A stretch of DNA of 64,000 bases from Rhizoclosmatium globosum. Taxonomy: Eukaryota > Chytridiomycota > Chytridiomycetes > Chytridiales > Chytriomycetaceae. How positions within the stretch are numbered: position 1 is the stretch's first letter; every line of letters begins with the position of its first letter. Position numbers and translations under genes: made by a program. Positions 13,830 through 26,900 of this stretch are shown one piece after another. The DNA lies in assembly GCA_002104985.1 (NCBI GenBank), contig MCGO01000045.1, positions 62,001 to 126,000 of the forward strand, in the 5' to 3' direction. The notes beneath the pieces are model-generated. The model made no database searches, was not told the DNA's origin, and saw only the letters and a program-made list of their open reading frames with translations.

Positions 13830-16821
13830 TCTCAACATGCCTTGGAGGCAATCACAACTCCACTATGATCTCATGATGGATTGATATTCCTGGCTGGCTT
13901 TAAAGGCTGGCTCAGTGGCGTCAACAACCAACATCACAATTGGGCTGATTGGAATCTACTGCTCCATCCCGGCCTTCGTCTGAACGGATCCCTGATCACA
14001 AACTACAACGAAACATACGATCCAAAAGTAATCGACATCAATGGAATGGCAGGCTTCACCTTCTTTTCAGAGATTGGGGCTGTTCAGGCGATCGAGAAAT
14101 CAACAACAGCGACACGATCCTACCCGGGATACACGTTAACATTAAGCGATTTACAGACTGTGGGCCGTACTATAAAAGCGCCAATACGGCTTTCGTGGGT
14201 CGACCTGCTGGTTTCCCTCTGCAGTTATGAGTCCTGATATTATTGAGAAGCATACAGACGTTATTGGCGTTGTTGCAGGAGAAATCAGTTCAACAGCAAG
14301 GTATATAATTTGTAGAGTACTTGAGATCTTAATACTGTGCTGCAGAGGTTCTGCTCAGATGCTGTCAAAGGGCAGATTCCATATTGCTCGTGGTATTCCG
14401 GCTCTCCGCGATTAGATGATCGCAATATGTTCAATTACTTTTTCAGAATGTTTCTTCGGCGAGTAAGGCTTACAAAGAAAGGGTGAAAGATTTTGATCAA
14501 CACATCAGATTACGGTCAAGCAACCTACCTCTTTCTAACGAAATTATCTGTGCGACAAGTTGGAATTATTATCAAAAGATTCTGATCTACCGTTGTTGGG
14601 AGCTATGAATGTTGTTTCGTACTGCAAGCTAAAGGAATATTGATTGCTGTGAATGTCCCTTTGAAGACATCACTAAACGACATAATCTTGATTATGCTGC
14701 AGATTCATTTCATCGCTCTACTGTAAATACATATTATTTTGGCTCTCAAGACTGGACTAGTAGTATTGTGTATGGACTTGGCAAGAGAGGATTGGTTGGG
14801 CCAAATATTTCTGGTTACTTAGCAACCCCTGTTTCGTCCACGGCGATCCATTGATAGGTAATAATTATTTCCGTAATAAATTTATACTCATGTAGCTCAG
14901 TATTCGGCCAGATTTCTTTTCTACATTGTGGCATGATAACTTTTCGGGCACCACTTGGGACTGGTTCTCAGTACAGCTCAAAATCAATAACAGTGTTAAA
15001 GAGGTTGAACCAGAGGTTTGGGTTTCTTCCTAATGACACGAGAATTTACGATGTGGAAACACCCAACGAGCATATGATTGCGTGAATATCATGCTTCTGG
15101 GTTTGGACAAGTTGATTAAGCAAGGGTATGTCCTGGTGATATTGCTTCAGATCAATACAAGCTCAAATGAATTTTACTCGCTTTAAGAGTTTTGGTAACA
15201 GTTTATTGCTTTTCCCTGTATATACGGTCTTAAAATGGTTTAGGGGAATACGAATGCCTTCGGCTCCAGCTGCAAGGAATTGACTGATACAGGCAACTTA
15301 AATCGTAAGGAACTTCTGAATTGAAAACTTGATGACGCTATACATAGAACGTATGAAGCTGCAGTCTTTACTGGACAAGGATATTCACTGTGGGAATTGG
15401 AACACAGATTGAACCTCACTTCTTTCAATTTTTATTCGGACATCTTCTGACTGCTTTATAAACGGAACAAACAAGGATGCTTCAATGGCTCTCGACATGG
15501 CCGTCGGATGGATGCGAGACGCGAAACAATTCCGAATACACCATCAGACTTGAGCGGGCGCATCATTATATCTGCCATAGTACTCGGACTACTGTTTAGT
15601 CTCTTGGCATCACTTTTTCATCATCTTTCGTAAACTCCATCAGTGAAAGCAGCCTCGCCCCAGAGACTTTAATGATAGCAACTGGATGTTCGCTAGGATA
15701 CTTGTCTTATCATTGACTTTGGCAGACGTTAACACAGTTTCTTGTCGTATCAAAACGTGGTTTATTGTCATGGGCTTTGCTTTCGTCGCAATGCTTTGAT
15801 TTTCAAAAATCGCGTGCTTACCAATATTTTCGGATTCGCTCGACGAAAAAGCAAACAGAGCTTGAGAATGTCGTATGGAAAGAAAGATATCGAGGAATAC
15901 TTTGCATCTTTGTTGAAGTGGTGGGTAGATCCGTTGTGTATCATCAGAATAACTTGAACACAGATCTGCTTCTCATCTGGACAACAAAAATCAGTTTCAA
16001 TGTGACGGATGTTATGGATTTCCGTAGCAACCTTGAATTTTCTTCATGTCAATCAGATGTGAATAATTGGTCCACAGCTTTACTTCTCGTGTTCAACGCA
16101 TGTCTGATCGTTTTGCTTTGTCACACAATTACGCATTGAAAGTAGTTAAAGTCGAGCAGTACAATGAGTCAGCGGCACTTGCTGTCATCACTGTACAATA
16201 TTGGTCATCACCGCTCTTATCTTTATTCTCGCGAGCTCTTCAACCCTGATCCATACTTTTATCCGAAACAAGACATCTGTATTTGGCTTATGTCTACTCT
16301 AGTTCTCCTATTAGTAATTGGGCCCAAAGTTTTGGAAGTCTGGCTTGATTAACAACCAATTTCATATTCCATCCATCCGAAGCAGTCAAGTACACAGTGG
16401 TTTGCATAAAAATTATGGTCAAAGTAATCATAGTAATAAGAGGAGCAGTATGATACAAAATAGTCCGTTGATAGCACGAAGTAATGAGTTGTCAAACCGC
16501 TATCCTCAGAGCTAGTGGCATTTGCATACCGATATCATCAAGGGCAAAATCATTTTTGGGATTTAAATATTGGACACCTTGGAATCGTGGAAGGGTGGAG
16601 TTTACTTCTTGAAAGACAGAGCTTGGCTAGCCTTCGTTTCAATTGATACAGTTGTTTGTTTTCGCGTTGTTGATGGAATGACAGAGTTTGAAGCGAAAGG
16701 GAACAGGGTATCGTTCACAACAACGGGGTTACCCTACCGCGTGGTAATTGAATTCGGGACAGAGGGAGCTGTTGCGGAGTTTGTCGCCAATCTCAAAAAT
16801 AGTTTACAAACTCAGGTATAA
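13830..16821 (+). CDS. Receptor with ANF/periplasmic-binding-type ectodomain and class C-like 7TM region
   Basis: The gene is heavily broken by single-base frame slips, but conserved stretches identify it. The ectodomain has an ITIGLIGIYCSIPAF start, INNSDTILPGIHVNIKRFTD, DIIEKHTDVIGVVAGEISSTA, an IPYCSWYSGSPRLDDRNMF block and YYFGSQDWTSSIVYGLGKRG. This is the pattern of type 1 periplasmic-binding (ANF receptor) folds found in metabotropic glutamate, GABA-B and natriuretic receptors. The membrane part begins about 15560 (GRIIISAIVLGLLFSLLA), continues with a Cys-containing third helix (CRIKTWFIVMGFAFV ... FKNRVLTNIF, like the class C helix 3 pattern) and further helices at 15960-16340. The final exon (16570-16821) is discussed separately. 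At least one intron (about 14301-14345) is clear. The start codon is unresolved. Confidence 0.7.
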
Positions 16822-16885
16822 GGGGGAGGGAAAGGAAAAGTAATGAAATGAATACAGTATACATCCAATATTTCATTGATAAAGA

Positions 16886-17932
16886 ATGAGTGAAGAACAG
16901 TTCGACCTCTGCCTCGATTTGATGCGGCGCCTGTCGCCGGCCAACACGACCGCCAATCTTGCGCGGCTTGTTAAGTTAGTTGGTCCTGAGCTTGAGGACG
17001 AGCTGTTCTCTGCCGTTGACCAGCCATTGACGCGGCAAAGTGCCCAGTAACAAACAAGGACTATCTTCAATGCGACTACAACAGAGACGAAAAATCATAT
17101 CGGTAATGTCGTTGTTTAATTAGTAGGCTGAATGCTGCGTGGGGGTATTAATTAATGCTACTGAAGGTCGCCATGGTCCAATGAATACGACCCACCCCTT
17201 GCTGACGGCACCCACCCATCTGCCCGTCTCCGCAAGCTTGAAGTTGCTGCCAATGATGCTTTTGAAGTCTACAGAGAACTGTATGTGGAGTGGGGTGTTG
17301 AAAGCCCCTAATTTGTTTCCTCCTTGCAACTATAATCTATTAGATACTATGAAGGCGGGATCTCATCGGTCTATTTGTGGGACACTGATGAAAAGGACGT
17401 TTTCGCGGGAGTTGTTTTGATCAAGAAGGGTGAGGAGGCATCAGCTTAAATAATGGAACCAGTCTAACCTTGGTCTCCTCCACAGTCAACAACGACAACA
17501 CTTCAGACAATGGATCATGGGACTCTATTCACGTGATTGAGGTCGAAGAGAAAGGCCGTGCAGCCCAGTACAAGCTCACTCGACTGTGATTCTCCAACTT
17601 GTGCATGGCCAACAAGCAATCGGTGAACTTAACCTGAGCGGGAATATGACGAGACAGGTACCCTCAAAATTTTGTACGTATATTCGCTGAAGCTGACTGC
17701 TGGAAAGGCTGTTCATGATCTGCCAGTTGAAGACGCATTTGCTCACGTTGGAAACATTGGACGTATTGTCGAAGATATGGAGTTGAAAATGCGAAATGCG
17801 TTGCATGAAATCTATTTTGGAAAGACGAAAGATATTGCCAATGATTTGAGAAGCGTACAGTCTCTTGCAGAGGCCAAGAAACAAGCAAGTATTCAAGCTG
17901 AGCTTGTTGGAAAGTTGTTGAACCGAAAGTGA
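16886..17932 (+). CDS. CAP2: F-actin-capping protein subunit beta
   Basis: CapZ beta subunit, which with the alpha subunit caps actin filament barbed ends. Five exons fit the family end to end: 16886-17102 ([16 protein letters not shown] ... [10 protein letters not shown]), 17167-17280 ([14 protein letters not shown] ... [10 protein letters not shown]), 17344-17429 ([13 protein letters not shown]), 17486-17657 ([14 protein letters not shown] ... [12 protein letters not shown]) and 17708-17932 ([18 protein letters not shown], then [18 protein letters not shown]). All four introns have GT...AG borders and are 50-64 nt long. Two one-base slips occur (near 17030 and 17580). The length of about 270 residues is normal for the family. 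Confidence 0.93.
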
Positions 17933-17987
17933 AAGCATAATTCCAGTATTAAAGCCAATAAAGACATTTATTCATCAATCTCTCATG

Positions 17988-20900
17988 TTAACAAGAAACA
18001 AGCGCAACACCTTGCTGAACAGCCACCTGCGCCAAACCTCCATTCTTCACCTTCAAATCCGCCACAAACAACACATCCTTTCTGTCACTGTTCAAATACA
18101 CCGGAACACCCAATTGAACAGGGTCTTTCTGGTTTCCACGACCAGGACTCTTTGGAGTTGGCGTTGTTGTACTCTTTCGTTGCCAGACAAGAGTCAACAA
18201 GTCAACTTGGGTCGAGACTTGGTGCGACAAGTTGAGCACACCATTCTTGAATTCTCCTCCTTCAATACGAACACCAGTCAATGCAAAGCCATTCGCATCC
18301 TCTCCAACAACAACCGCCAGCTTTAATTCATCCAAAGACCAATTCTCACGATGGGCAACTTCTTGCATGGTTGCAGTAACATATCCATGGGGAACAAACA
18401 GACCACCCAACCAAACAGGGGTTGATCGCAATTGAGACGGCTCCGTTTGGGCAATTTGAGTCAACTGCGCCAAACGACTCGCCAAATCTTGAATCCAGGC
18501 TTCGAGAGGCATTGACTCAGGAGATTTGTGCTTTTTCCAATGTGGAGGAACCATTCCCTTCAAAATCCAATCAACCAAAGCTCTCAAGTGATTTGTCTGC
18601 TTGATCTTTCCTGCAATAAGATCTTGTAAGGCGACAAAGTCGTTTCGCACAGTCTTAAGCAGCGAAACTCCTGTTTGATTTTCGCGTTCGAAGAATCTGT
18701 AGAGTGGGTCTTTGGTCTTTGTGCCAGTCGATGGTTTTAAACTTGTTGGAACGGACTGGAGAATTCTTTAGATCAAATACGCAATCGTAAAGATAAATAC
18801 TCACAGCTGGCAAAATCGCTAACCATTCACCCACAAGCTTATTCACGCTGCGCATCCAACTTGGTTGTACCTGAAGTTGCTGCTTATCACTTGCCTTTGA
18901 CGAGGCGACTTCATCCACAATTGTTTCATCTTCACCAGCAGAAATGTAGATTTTGCGGAGCTTTTGCAGCATTTCCTTTCCTGTGTCGACAGATTAATGC
19001 GTTTTCCACTTCGCAAAATTAAACCCACCTTTCAAAGATTTCAAGACCTTCTCAGCGTTTGCGGGGAGTCCAAGCCAAGTTGGTGGTTGTTGATCAGGTA
19101 ACTTACTGACCCAAGCCAAAACTTTATCCATCTTGGTTTCATCAGGAATCAACAGCGCTTGACCCTTTCCTCCATCCTCACCAGCAGCCGACGAGCTTAC
19201 TAAGGCAAACTTGTGGTCATAACTTGCTGGACGGAACAACGCATTCACGAAAGAATCCAACAATGCCTGGTCATGTACATTGTCGATTTTTCCACCATAT
19301 ACGGTTTCTCTCAACAGAGTCTTGACGGCATTCCAAGGAATCTTTTCCGGTGCGATGTTGGATCTGCCAGATGCAACATCATCAATCCAATTGTCGATGA
19401 TCACGAGACACATCTCAAAGTCCGAATCGTTGAATTCATACGATTTCGTCCAGCCAAGAGGTACATATCTAAGACGTTCTTGGATCACGGCATGTAGCCA
19501 TGCAGCCAAAAAGTACAATCGAGTTCTTTCTGCTGGTCCTCTGGCGAGTCTGGCTTTTGGAATTCCAGACAAAGACTCTTGAAGATTCGCTTTAATACCT
19601 GGAGGTGGTTCAAACATCAGAGTACGGGACAACCTAAGCAGGTTCACAGGAACAGATGGATTGGTCTCTGTAGTCAAGAACAAGCGGAATGTCTTGTTGG
19701 CTTTGAGAGACAAAAGCCTCTTTTCAAGCTGACTCAGCCAAGACGGTGAAAGATGAACGTTCTTGAGCAGAACCCAGCTTCCGTCACGAGTGGCAGCCGA
19801 TATAGCATTTTCAGCCAATACGAAACCTTCTTGAGATCCCATTGCAACGGAAGTCAGCTTCACGGATGATTCTTTTGCTAAGTTTTCAACACGGTTACTA
19901 GCGTCATATCCAGGTACAGAGCACAAGGCAACGGGAGTATTGAACGAAATTTCATCTTGAACTATCGTTTGGAGGTTGAGTTCTTGTTGAATGCCTGCGC
20001 CGAAAACGGCCTCAACGAGTCCAGCAGCAGTAGCAATCAGTCGATCTGGACGGAACAACTTCACAACAATCAACTTTCTCAAAACCACAACAGCTTGAGC
20101 TATTGAATACAATAAGCATTGAATTCAGGTAAAGAGAAATACTTACATTGAGATGAAGCCCAACATTCTGGAATAGCTTCCTCAGCTGTCTTGTCGTTCA
20201 TAAACGCCTTCCACTGTGCCTCATTCGCAGTTATGTGATTGATCAGTTCCTTAAATGCAGGTAACGTCGAAGCTGCGTTTTGGGCCTTCATCACAAGCTC
20301 GTCACCCAACATTTTAGCAACGGATTGAGGAACTGCGAACGATGTCTTCGCTCCTCGTTGTCCACCCAATAAGAAGAAATCATATTCATCATCATCGATT
20401 TGATCCAATGAATTCTTCACTTTGATTCTTGAAATAAGAACTCCGAAGATAACCTGATCATCATGCAAAAGAGATTTTGAAGCTCTTGAGTATGAGATAG
20501 AAAACAGGGCTTTCATAATAATCGAAAGTCTCTGGTTGTAATCAGTGACTCCTTGTAAAGCCGGATTCTTGTGCAGCACAAACTCAAATATTTGATTGAA
20601 GAAATCCAACGAAAACTGGTAGAAGTAGTGGAGTTGATTCAAGTTTTCGAGAAGGAAGAATATGTTACTGCAAGCTTGAGCCAATGGTGTATATGTCGCC
20701 GTTACTTCTTCGACCTCTTGAAGCACGATATCGGTGTCCTCAACCTTCTTTGTAATCTCGGCGGCCTCTTTTTTCAAAGTCTCTAACGTTTCCATCACTT
20801 TGTCGTCGTCAAGAATATTTCCTCGTGACTCATTCAAGGCTTGCAAAAGCAGTTTCTCCAAATGACGAAGGCGCAGCTGGAATTCTCCTCGTGCTTTAAT

Positions 20901-23900
20901 CAAATCCGTTCGCTTACGATCAGTATCAGGCCTTTCGGCCTTCAAGACTTGGTGCAAGCACTGAGCTTGCAGACTGCCCCGTGTCACAGTGAAGTTGACG
21001 AAAGTGACACGACTGCAAATATCAGGCGAGAAGTTTACGGATGGGTTTCGAGTAGAAAGGAACAGCTTGAATTGGGGACTGAAGTCAATCTCTTGACCCC
21101 CCAATTTAATCAAAACGCGCCCACCAGTACGACGAAGTTCTTTGTTAAGAACAGCATTCAAGATAGGATCAAGATTCTCCACATCTTGAACGAGAAGAAC
21201 GTTTCCAAATCTCAAGGCACTCTCCAATACCTTCAAGAAAGAATCATCCAAGAAACTCGTCACAGTAAGCTTTCGATCCTTGAAGGAGTTCTTTAAGAAG
21301 TTAATAGCTTGACCAGCAGGATCAATAATCAATGGGTATCGATTGAATCGGTTAAGCATGATTGCATTTTCAGTGCAAAGGTCGTCAGCAGGTAAGCTGC
21401 GCTCCTGCCAGAGTGCACGCTCATCAGCATTCGAAAGATACTCCGATATAGAGAGGTTTGTTTTGATTCGGACCCCAGAGTCGTTGAGATGGTGAACCCA
21501 TTTGTTAATGAGCATTTCACGGTATTGCTGATCAAAGAATCCACCATAGGCAATGAACGCCGAGGAAAGAAGAACGTCTCCAACTATAGTGCTCATTTCA
21601 GCATCAAACGATTGGCTTGACTCAGTCCAACGATCATTTTCTGACGACAAGTTTTCGAGCAATGCCAAACTACGATCGACACGAGACTTGACCTTTTCCA
21701 TTTCGCTCTTCAACGCTTGTGTTTCACTGATCAACACAGCATATTCGTCTTTGTACGCCGCAATGTTGACTTCCAGTTCGGCGATAGCAGCTTCTGTTTC
21801 AGCGGCCTTAACTTTACTCTTAGCTGATCCCTCTTCAAGCTGTTGCACTTCAGCGCGAAGAGGTCCAATACTGTCCAGGATATTGGAATATTTTACTTGA
21901 GCGATGACCCATTGAACAAGAGGACCACATGCTTTAGAAGCATGGTTGACGGTTTCATAGTTGAAGTTGGGGTTACTCATGTAATTCTTAGTTATCTCAT
22001 CGCGGATACGTTTGGTGACTTTGTCAGTGTTAAACTTGACAATGTTGGCAATAAAATCGTCCTTTTTGATCACGGCTTGCACCGATTTCCAAGAGTCTAT
22101 CTTTGTTCCAAGCAAGATGCAGACCGCTTCAAGAGCCATCTGTAAAATTATATCAGAACAAACAGCACAAAATTTAGTTTCAAGTTTCAAGACATACTTT
22201 AACAGTTTCTGGCGGATTACCCATGGATCTCATTTCTGTCAAATGCTGCTTTTTGATGCTACTGACAGATTGTTGCGCTTCCAAGACGGCAGGCTCTGCA
22301 AGGGCGAGATCGTTCTTCACAATTGTTGAACGCTCCTCAATTTGAATAGCCTGCTTTGCAATCTCTTCCTGCATTTTCAAAGCAACGGCTTTTTGCTGCT
22401 CAGCTTCTTGTTGTCCGGTAACCATTTTTTGCAACTTTTCATTTGCCATGGCATTCTTGGCTTCCAGCTCAGTCTTTTTGATTGCCAAGCTCTTTCGCAA
22501 GTCTTCCACTTTAATGACGGTGTCTTTCATTTTGTCTAAACCAACGTTGATGTGTTTTTGTTGCTCTTCAAGGTCACTACACTTTTCAGTGAATAGCTTG
22601 ACGTAGTGATTGATGAAATCCAAATAATGGCGTGGAGTGACATGGTTGTATCGGCCTTGAGTTCGTCCCAACTTCGCGTTCACTTCATAAAGTGATTTAT
22701 GAACAAAAACGAAAGCGTTCATAACAGCACTGCGGTATGTCAATGGAAGTGGAAGTTCGTGGTATACCACAGGGAATGATGATGGGGGAGAGTAGTTGAA
22801 ATCGTCAAGACTCAACGTATCCGTAAACTCTTTTCCAACCTGGTAAAACGCCTGATCAGACCAGTCACCGAACCAGTCTAAGACACAACGATTGAATAAA
22901 GCCGGAGATGTTGCCGCACGAGAAGAAAGACCACCCTCTGGTGGATTCATCGTAAAGACAATATGCAAGTTCTTCATGACTTGGAGTGTAAACCACTTGT
23001 AAAGATCATCTGCAGAATCCACCATCGCACCTTCTCGAATGGCACCTTCACGGCAAGCCGCCATCAAAGCAGTATGTTCATCTCCTTCGAAGAGACCAGG
23101 GATTTCTGCGTTGGCAAGAAGGGTATTCATTCGCTCCAAGAAACCTGCGTCGAGAACATTGCTTTCATCCATAATGAAGCAAATCTTTTCTCCCTTCGTT
23201 CCTGCCCTCCTCAAGACATTACGCAAGTCGTCGTCAAAGTCGTCAGCCGTATATTTGTTATGAACCTTGATTTGGAAAACAGAGAGGCCATTCATCCATG
23301 CAACGAAACGTGACAAGGTAGTCTAGAAATAGGAGTGAGTGATAGGTAGCAGAACTTCAAGCCTTACCTTTCCACTTCCACTGACACCGATAAGGAGCAA
23401 ATGTCCTTGCATTTGTTTGAAGACACGATCAATCCTGAGTACATGGTCCAATACATCGTTGAAAAGCACCAAAGGAACGTCCAGCTCTTCTTCATAGAAG
23501 ACTTTCAAACGAGCTTTTACAAAGTCTCGCAAAACATCACGTTCAACCATTTGATAGTTCTTCGAAATCCAGTTAGAGAAGAGAATTGGACGCTGGAGCG
23601 TCTTGGACAAGTCGACATTGGGGAAGTGCTTCGCGGCAACGTCATCAATCAATCGATCCGTCCACTCTCTTTCATCATCTTGCACCAGACGATCGCTGAA
23701 TAAACGTAATCCTTCGTGAGCCCAAATTCGCAACAGATCTTCCACTGTGACTGAGTCAGAGGCTTTCAAGGCTTTGAAGATTCCACGAATCCATCGTGTA
23801 AGTTCACGTGGAGAGTAAATATAATGAGCCTGAATGTCAGCCGTAAAGCGCTTCTGAGACTCCAAGAAAAATTCAACCATGGCACCAGTCAAAGCATCAG

Positions 23901-26900
23901 CATACCCACGCAAGTTGGGAGTTAATTTCAGCGTGGCTCGACTGAATGTGTTGTAAATTTGGTTCAAAGAGACTTCACCAGGATAATCAACCATAATAAG
24001 AGGAGCGTGCGACAAGAACCTGTGACTCAAAGGCACACGACCGGGGTCCGTTGGTGGATTACAGGCTCCGACGAACTGAATTCGCTCCAGTTTGACCCAG
24101 GTTTTATCGCTGGGTCTCCAGTAACCTCCATGCTGAACCAGTTGCCTCAAAAATGAAATCACACGCTGAGTACCGTACTTGTCTGCTGCAGGCAAGTTGA
24201 TTTCATCGCAAAATAGAACGAGCCATCGACCAACCACTTGAGGTGACAGAATAACTCCATTTGGAGTCTTTCGATATTCACAATGTTGTTCAAACGTCTT
24301 GATGATTAATTCAGGCGTAGTAGCACTTGAGAAGTTCAAGCCGACGACTTCCATGGATGGAAGTTTTCGGAGAGCAGCAAACAACGTCATCGTCTAAGAT
24401 GATACATTAGTTCGATCGTTCATCTGTCAAAAAACAATTATTACCTTTCCAGATCCAGGAGGCCCACACAACAACAATGGCTTGTGCTCAGACAACCACG
24501 AATAGAGAACTTCTTCATGACGAATAGTATCAATAGTCGGAATGACAACGTCTGCTGCAGAAACACTCTGGCTCTCAATCTCGATGACAGGCACCTTGGT
24601 GTGCCAACCAACCCAATCACCAGTGATAATATTGACGTCATAATCAATCACACCGCCTTGTGATGGCATTTCAATGGAAGAGGCAGTTCTCAAAAATTCT
24701 CCCATCTTCGCTCTCAAATCTAATTTGCAGTCTCCAGAGAAACTCCAGATAACTGCCAAGAGCAATCGCTTGGAGACATATTTTTCAAGAAGATCGACTG
24801 CAAGGGGAAAGTCCGGATGAGAGGAATTATAGTCAAGAACATTCACAGTAGTCTTGTTGATCAGTGAGAAGAGTGTGTTGAGGACACGCATTCTTGTGAA
24901 ATCCATAATATGATCCAGAGTTTCAGAATACTCCAAAGCTCGTTGAACGAGTCCGTTTTCACGGAAATGCGTATGAATAGCTTCTGCGACTTGACGCTGA
25001 GTTAGAATATTGGCTGGAACCTCCTTAACTGTGTCGTCAAACAAATGGAATGGAATTTGCTCTTCGTCTTCTTCAGTCGCGCCCATTTCTTCTCCGTCTT
25101 CCAGGCTCACGTTCTTAAGACGCTCAAAATAGTGACTGAACACCATATGGAGAGAAATGACATCCTCACTAAACCAAATCATACCACATCGTGAAACAGT
25201 TGCAAGCGTTGCATACTTGAGAGTTTCGACTTCAAACATGATTCGCACATTCTTTGGAAGAGCCAAACGTTCACCATTTGGCAAAGTCAACAGTTTGTTG
25301 TCATCCAAAACTGAATTCAAGTTCTCAATCCAAACGGGGTCTACATCACCGTCGAAGATAATCCAATGACGTTTTGTGTTCTCTCCGCGGACATTGTCAA
25401 CAATTTTTCGAAGTATGTGTGTGAAAAGCCCATCGGTCCATTCACGAGTTGTTGCATCCAAAGTACCATACAAATCTTCTTTGGAAATGGCCTTAGGATC
25501 AATGAGGTAGGACGCGCCCTCAACTCCCTCTACAATCTCCAATGCTTCAAGAAGAACTCTCCATGCAGTTGATTTTCCAGAACCTGCACTTTTTGATTTA
25601 GATGTGCAATAACGGGGGCTCAAAGAACTTACCACTTGGTCCGACCATCATCAAACCATGATGAATATTCTGAATTTGGTACAACTGAATCACTTTTTCC
25701 ATCCACATACCACCGTCCACCAATTTCTTTCTTTTGCAGACTCGCTTGATTGCGTCTTTAAGCTTGTTTAAGTCGACTGGAACATAATCAATACCGGGGA
25801 AGACATCCTTGATGAGGCTATGAAGTAGAGGAACGTCATCAGCCACCAACTTGGGTGCAACAGTTTCTCGCACACTTTGAATAATAATTTCCTGCTCGGC
25901 TTTGTCGCTTGAAATTTGGCTCAATTCTTCCTGAGCTTTCGCAACAACTCCTGCATCACCACTGGATAGAGCAACACGAAGCGCATTCAATCGGTCGCGC
26001 TTCAAATTTCCAGCCGATACCAATACACTTTTCAACGAGCGAAGACCAAAGTCATAATGAGCTTGTGCAGAAAGTTGCTCAGCACAAAGGTTGAAGAGTG
26101 GAACGGCTTTCGTCGCCAGCGCTTCAGCTGTTCTGAAACCTTGAGAGAATAACATGACTTGAGCAATCAATTCACGATCTGGATGTGTCATGGCGATACT
26201 ACGGAACAGTTTTTTCAGATTGTCGGGAAGATTGGACCTAAAAACCATCATATAAGCCGAATATTAACAGTGAATGCGAGATTACCTTCCGGCATAACCA
26301 GGATTCATAGTGATAAAGATACCAGTATTTGGATTAACTTTAACGACCTTGTTGACGACCTCAACTTCGCTGCCATCTTTAAGTCCGAGCTGAATAGTTT
26401 GGACTTGCTGAGAGACGGCAGACAAAATTCTCTCTTCCAATCTGTTGAATTCATCGAAACAACCCCATGCACCAACTTGACTGAGACCGATAAAAATACG
26501 ACCCATTGCTTGGAAGTCGAAAGTTTCATCACAGCAAAACACAAGACAGAATCGTCCCAGTTGAACAGCCAGTGCCTTCACCGACTCCGTTTTTCCAGTT
26601 CCAGCGGGGCTAACGAAAGAAGTTAAAGAAAACAAACGAACTATTGAATCTTACCCAAATGGACTTCCTCCAAGACGAGAGGCCAAGGCTTGAGTCATTG
26701 TCAAATAGCAACGGTCAGTCAATGGAGTTTGAACGAGTCTGTCTGGAATTCCCAAGTACTCAAATCCATACAAGAAGGTAGAATCAGCCATACGAATTTG
26801 CAAAGCCTCCAACGGCTTCTCGGTGTTTGCGGTCAAATAGAATCTCATGTGATACAACCAGCTGAAATCCTTCTTCCCCTTAACTCCTTTCTGCACAAGA

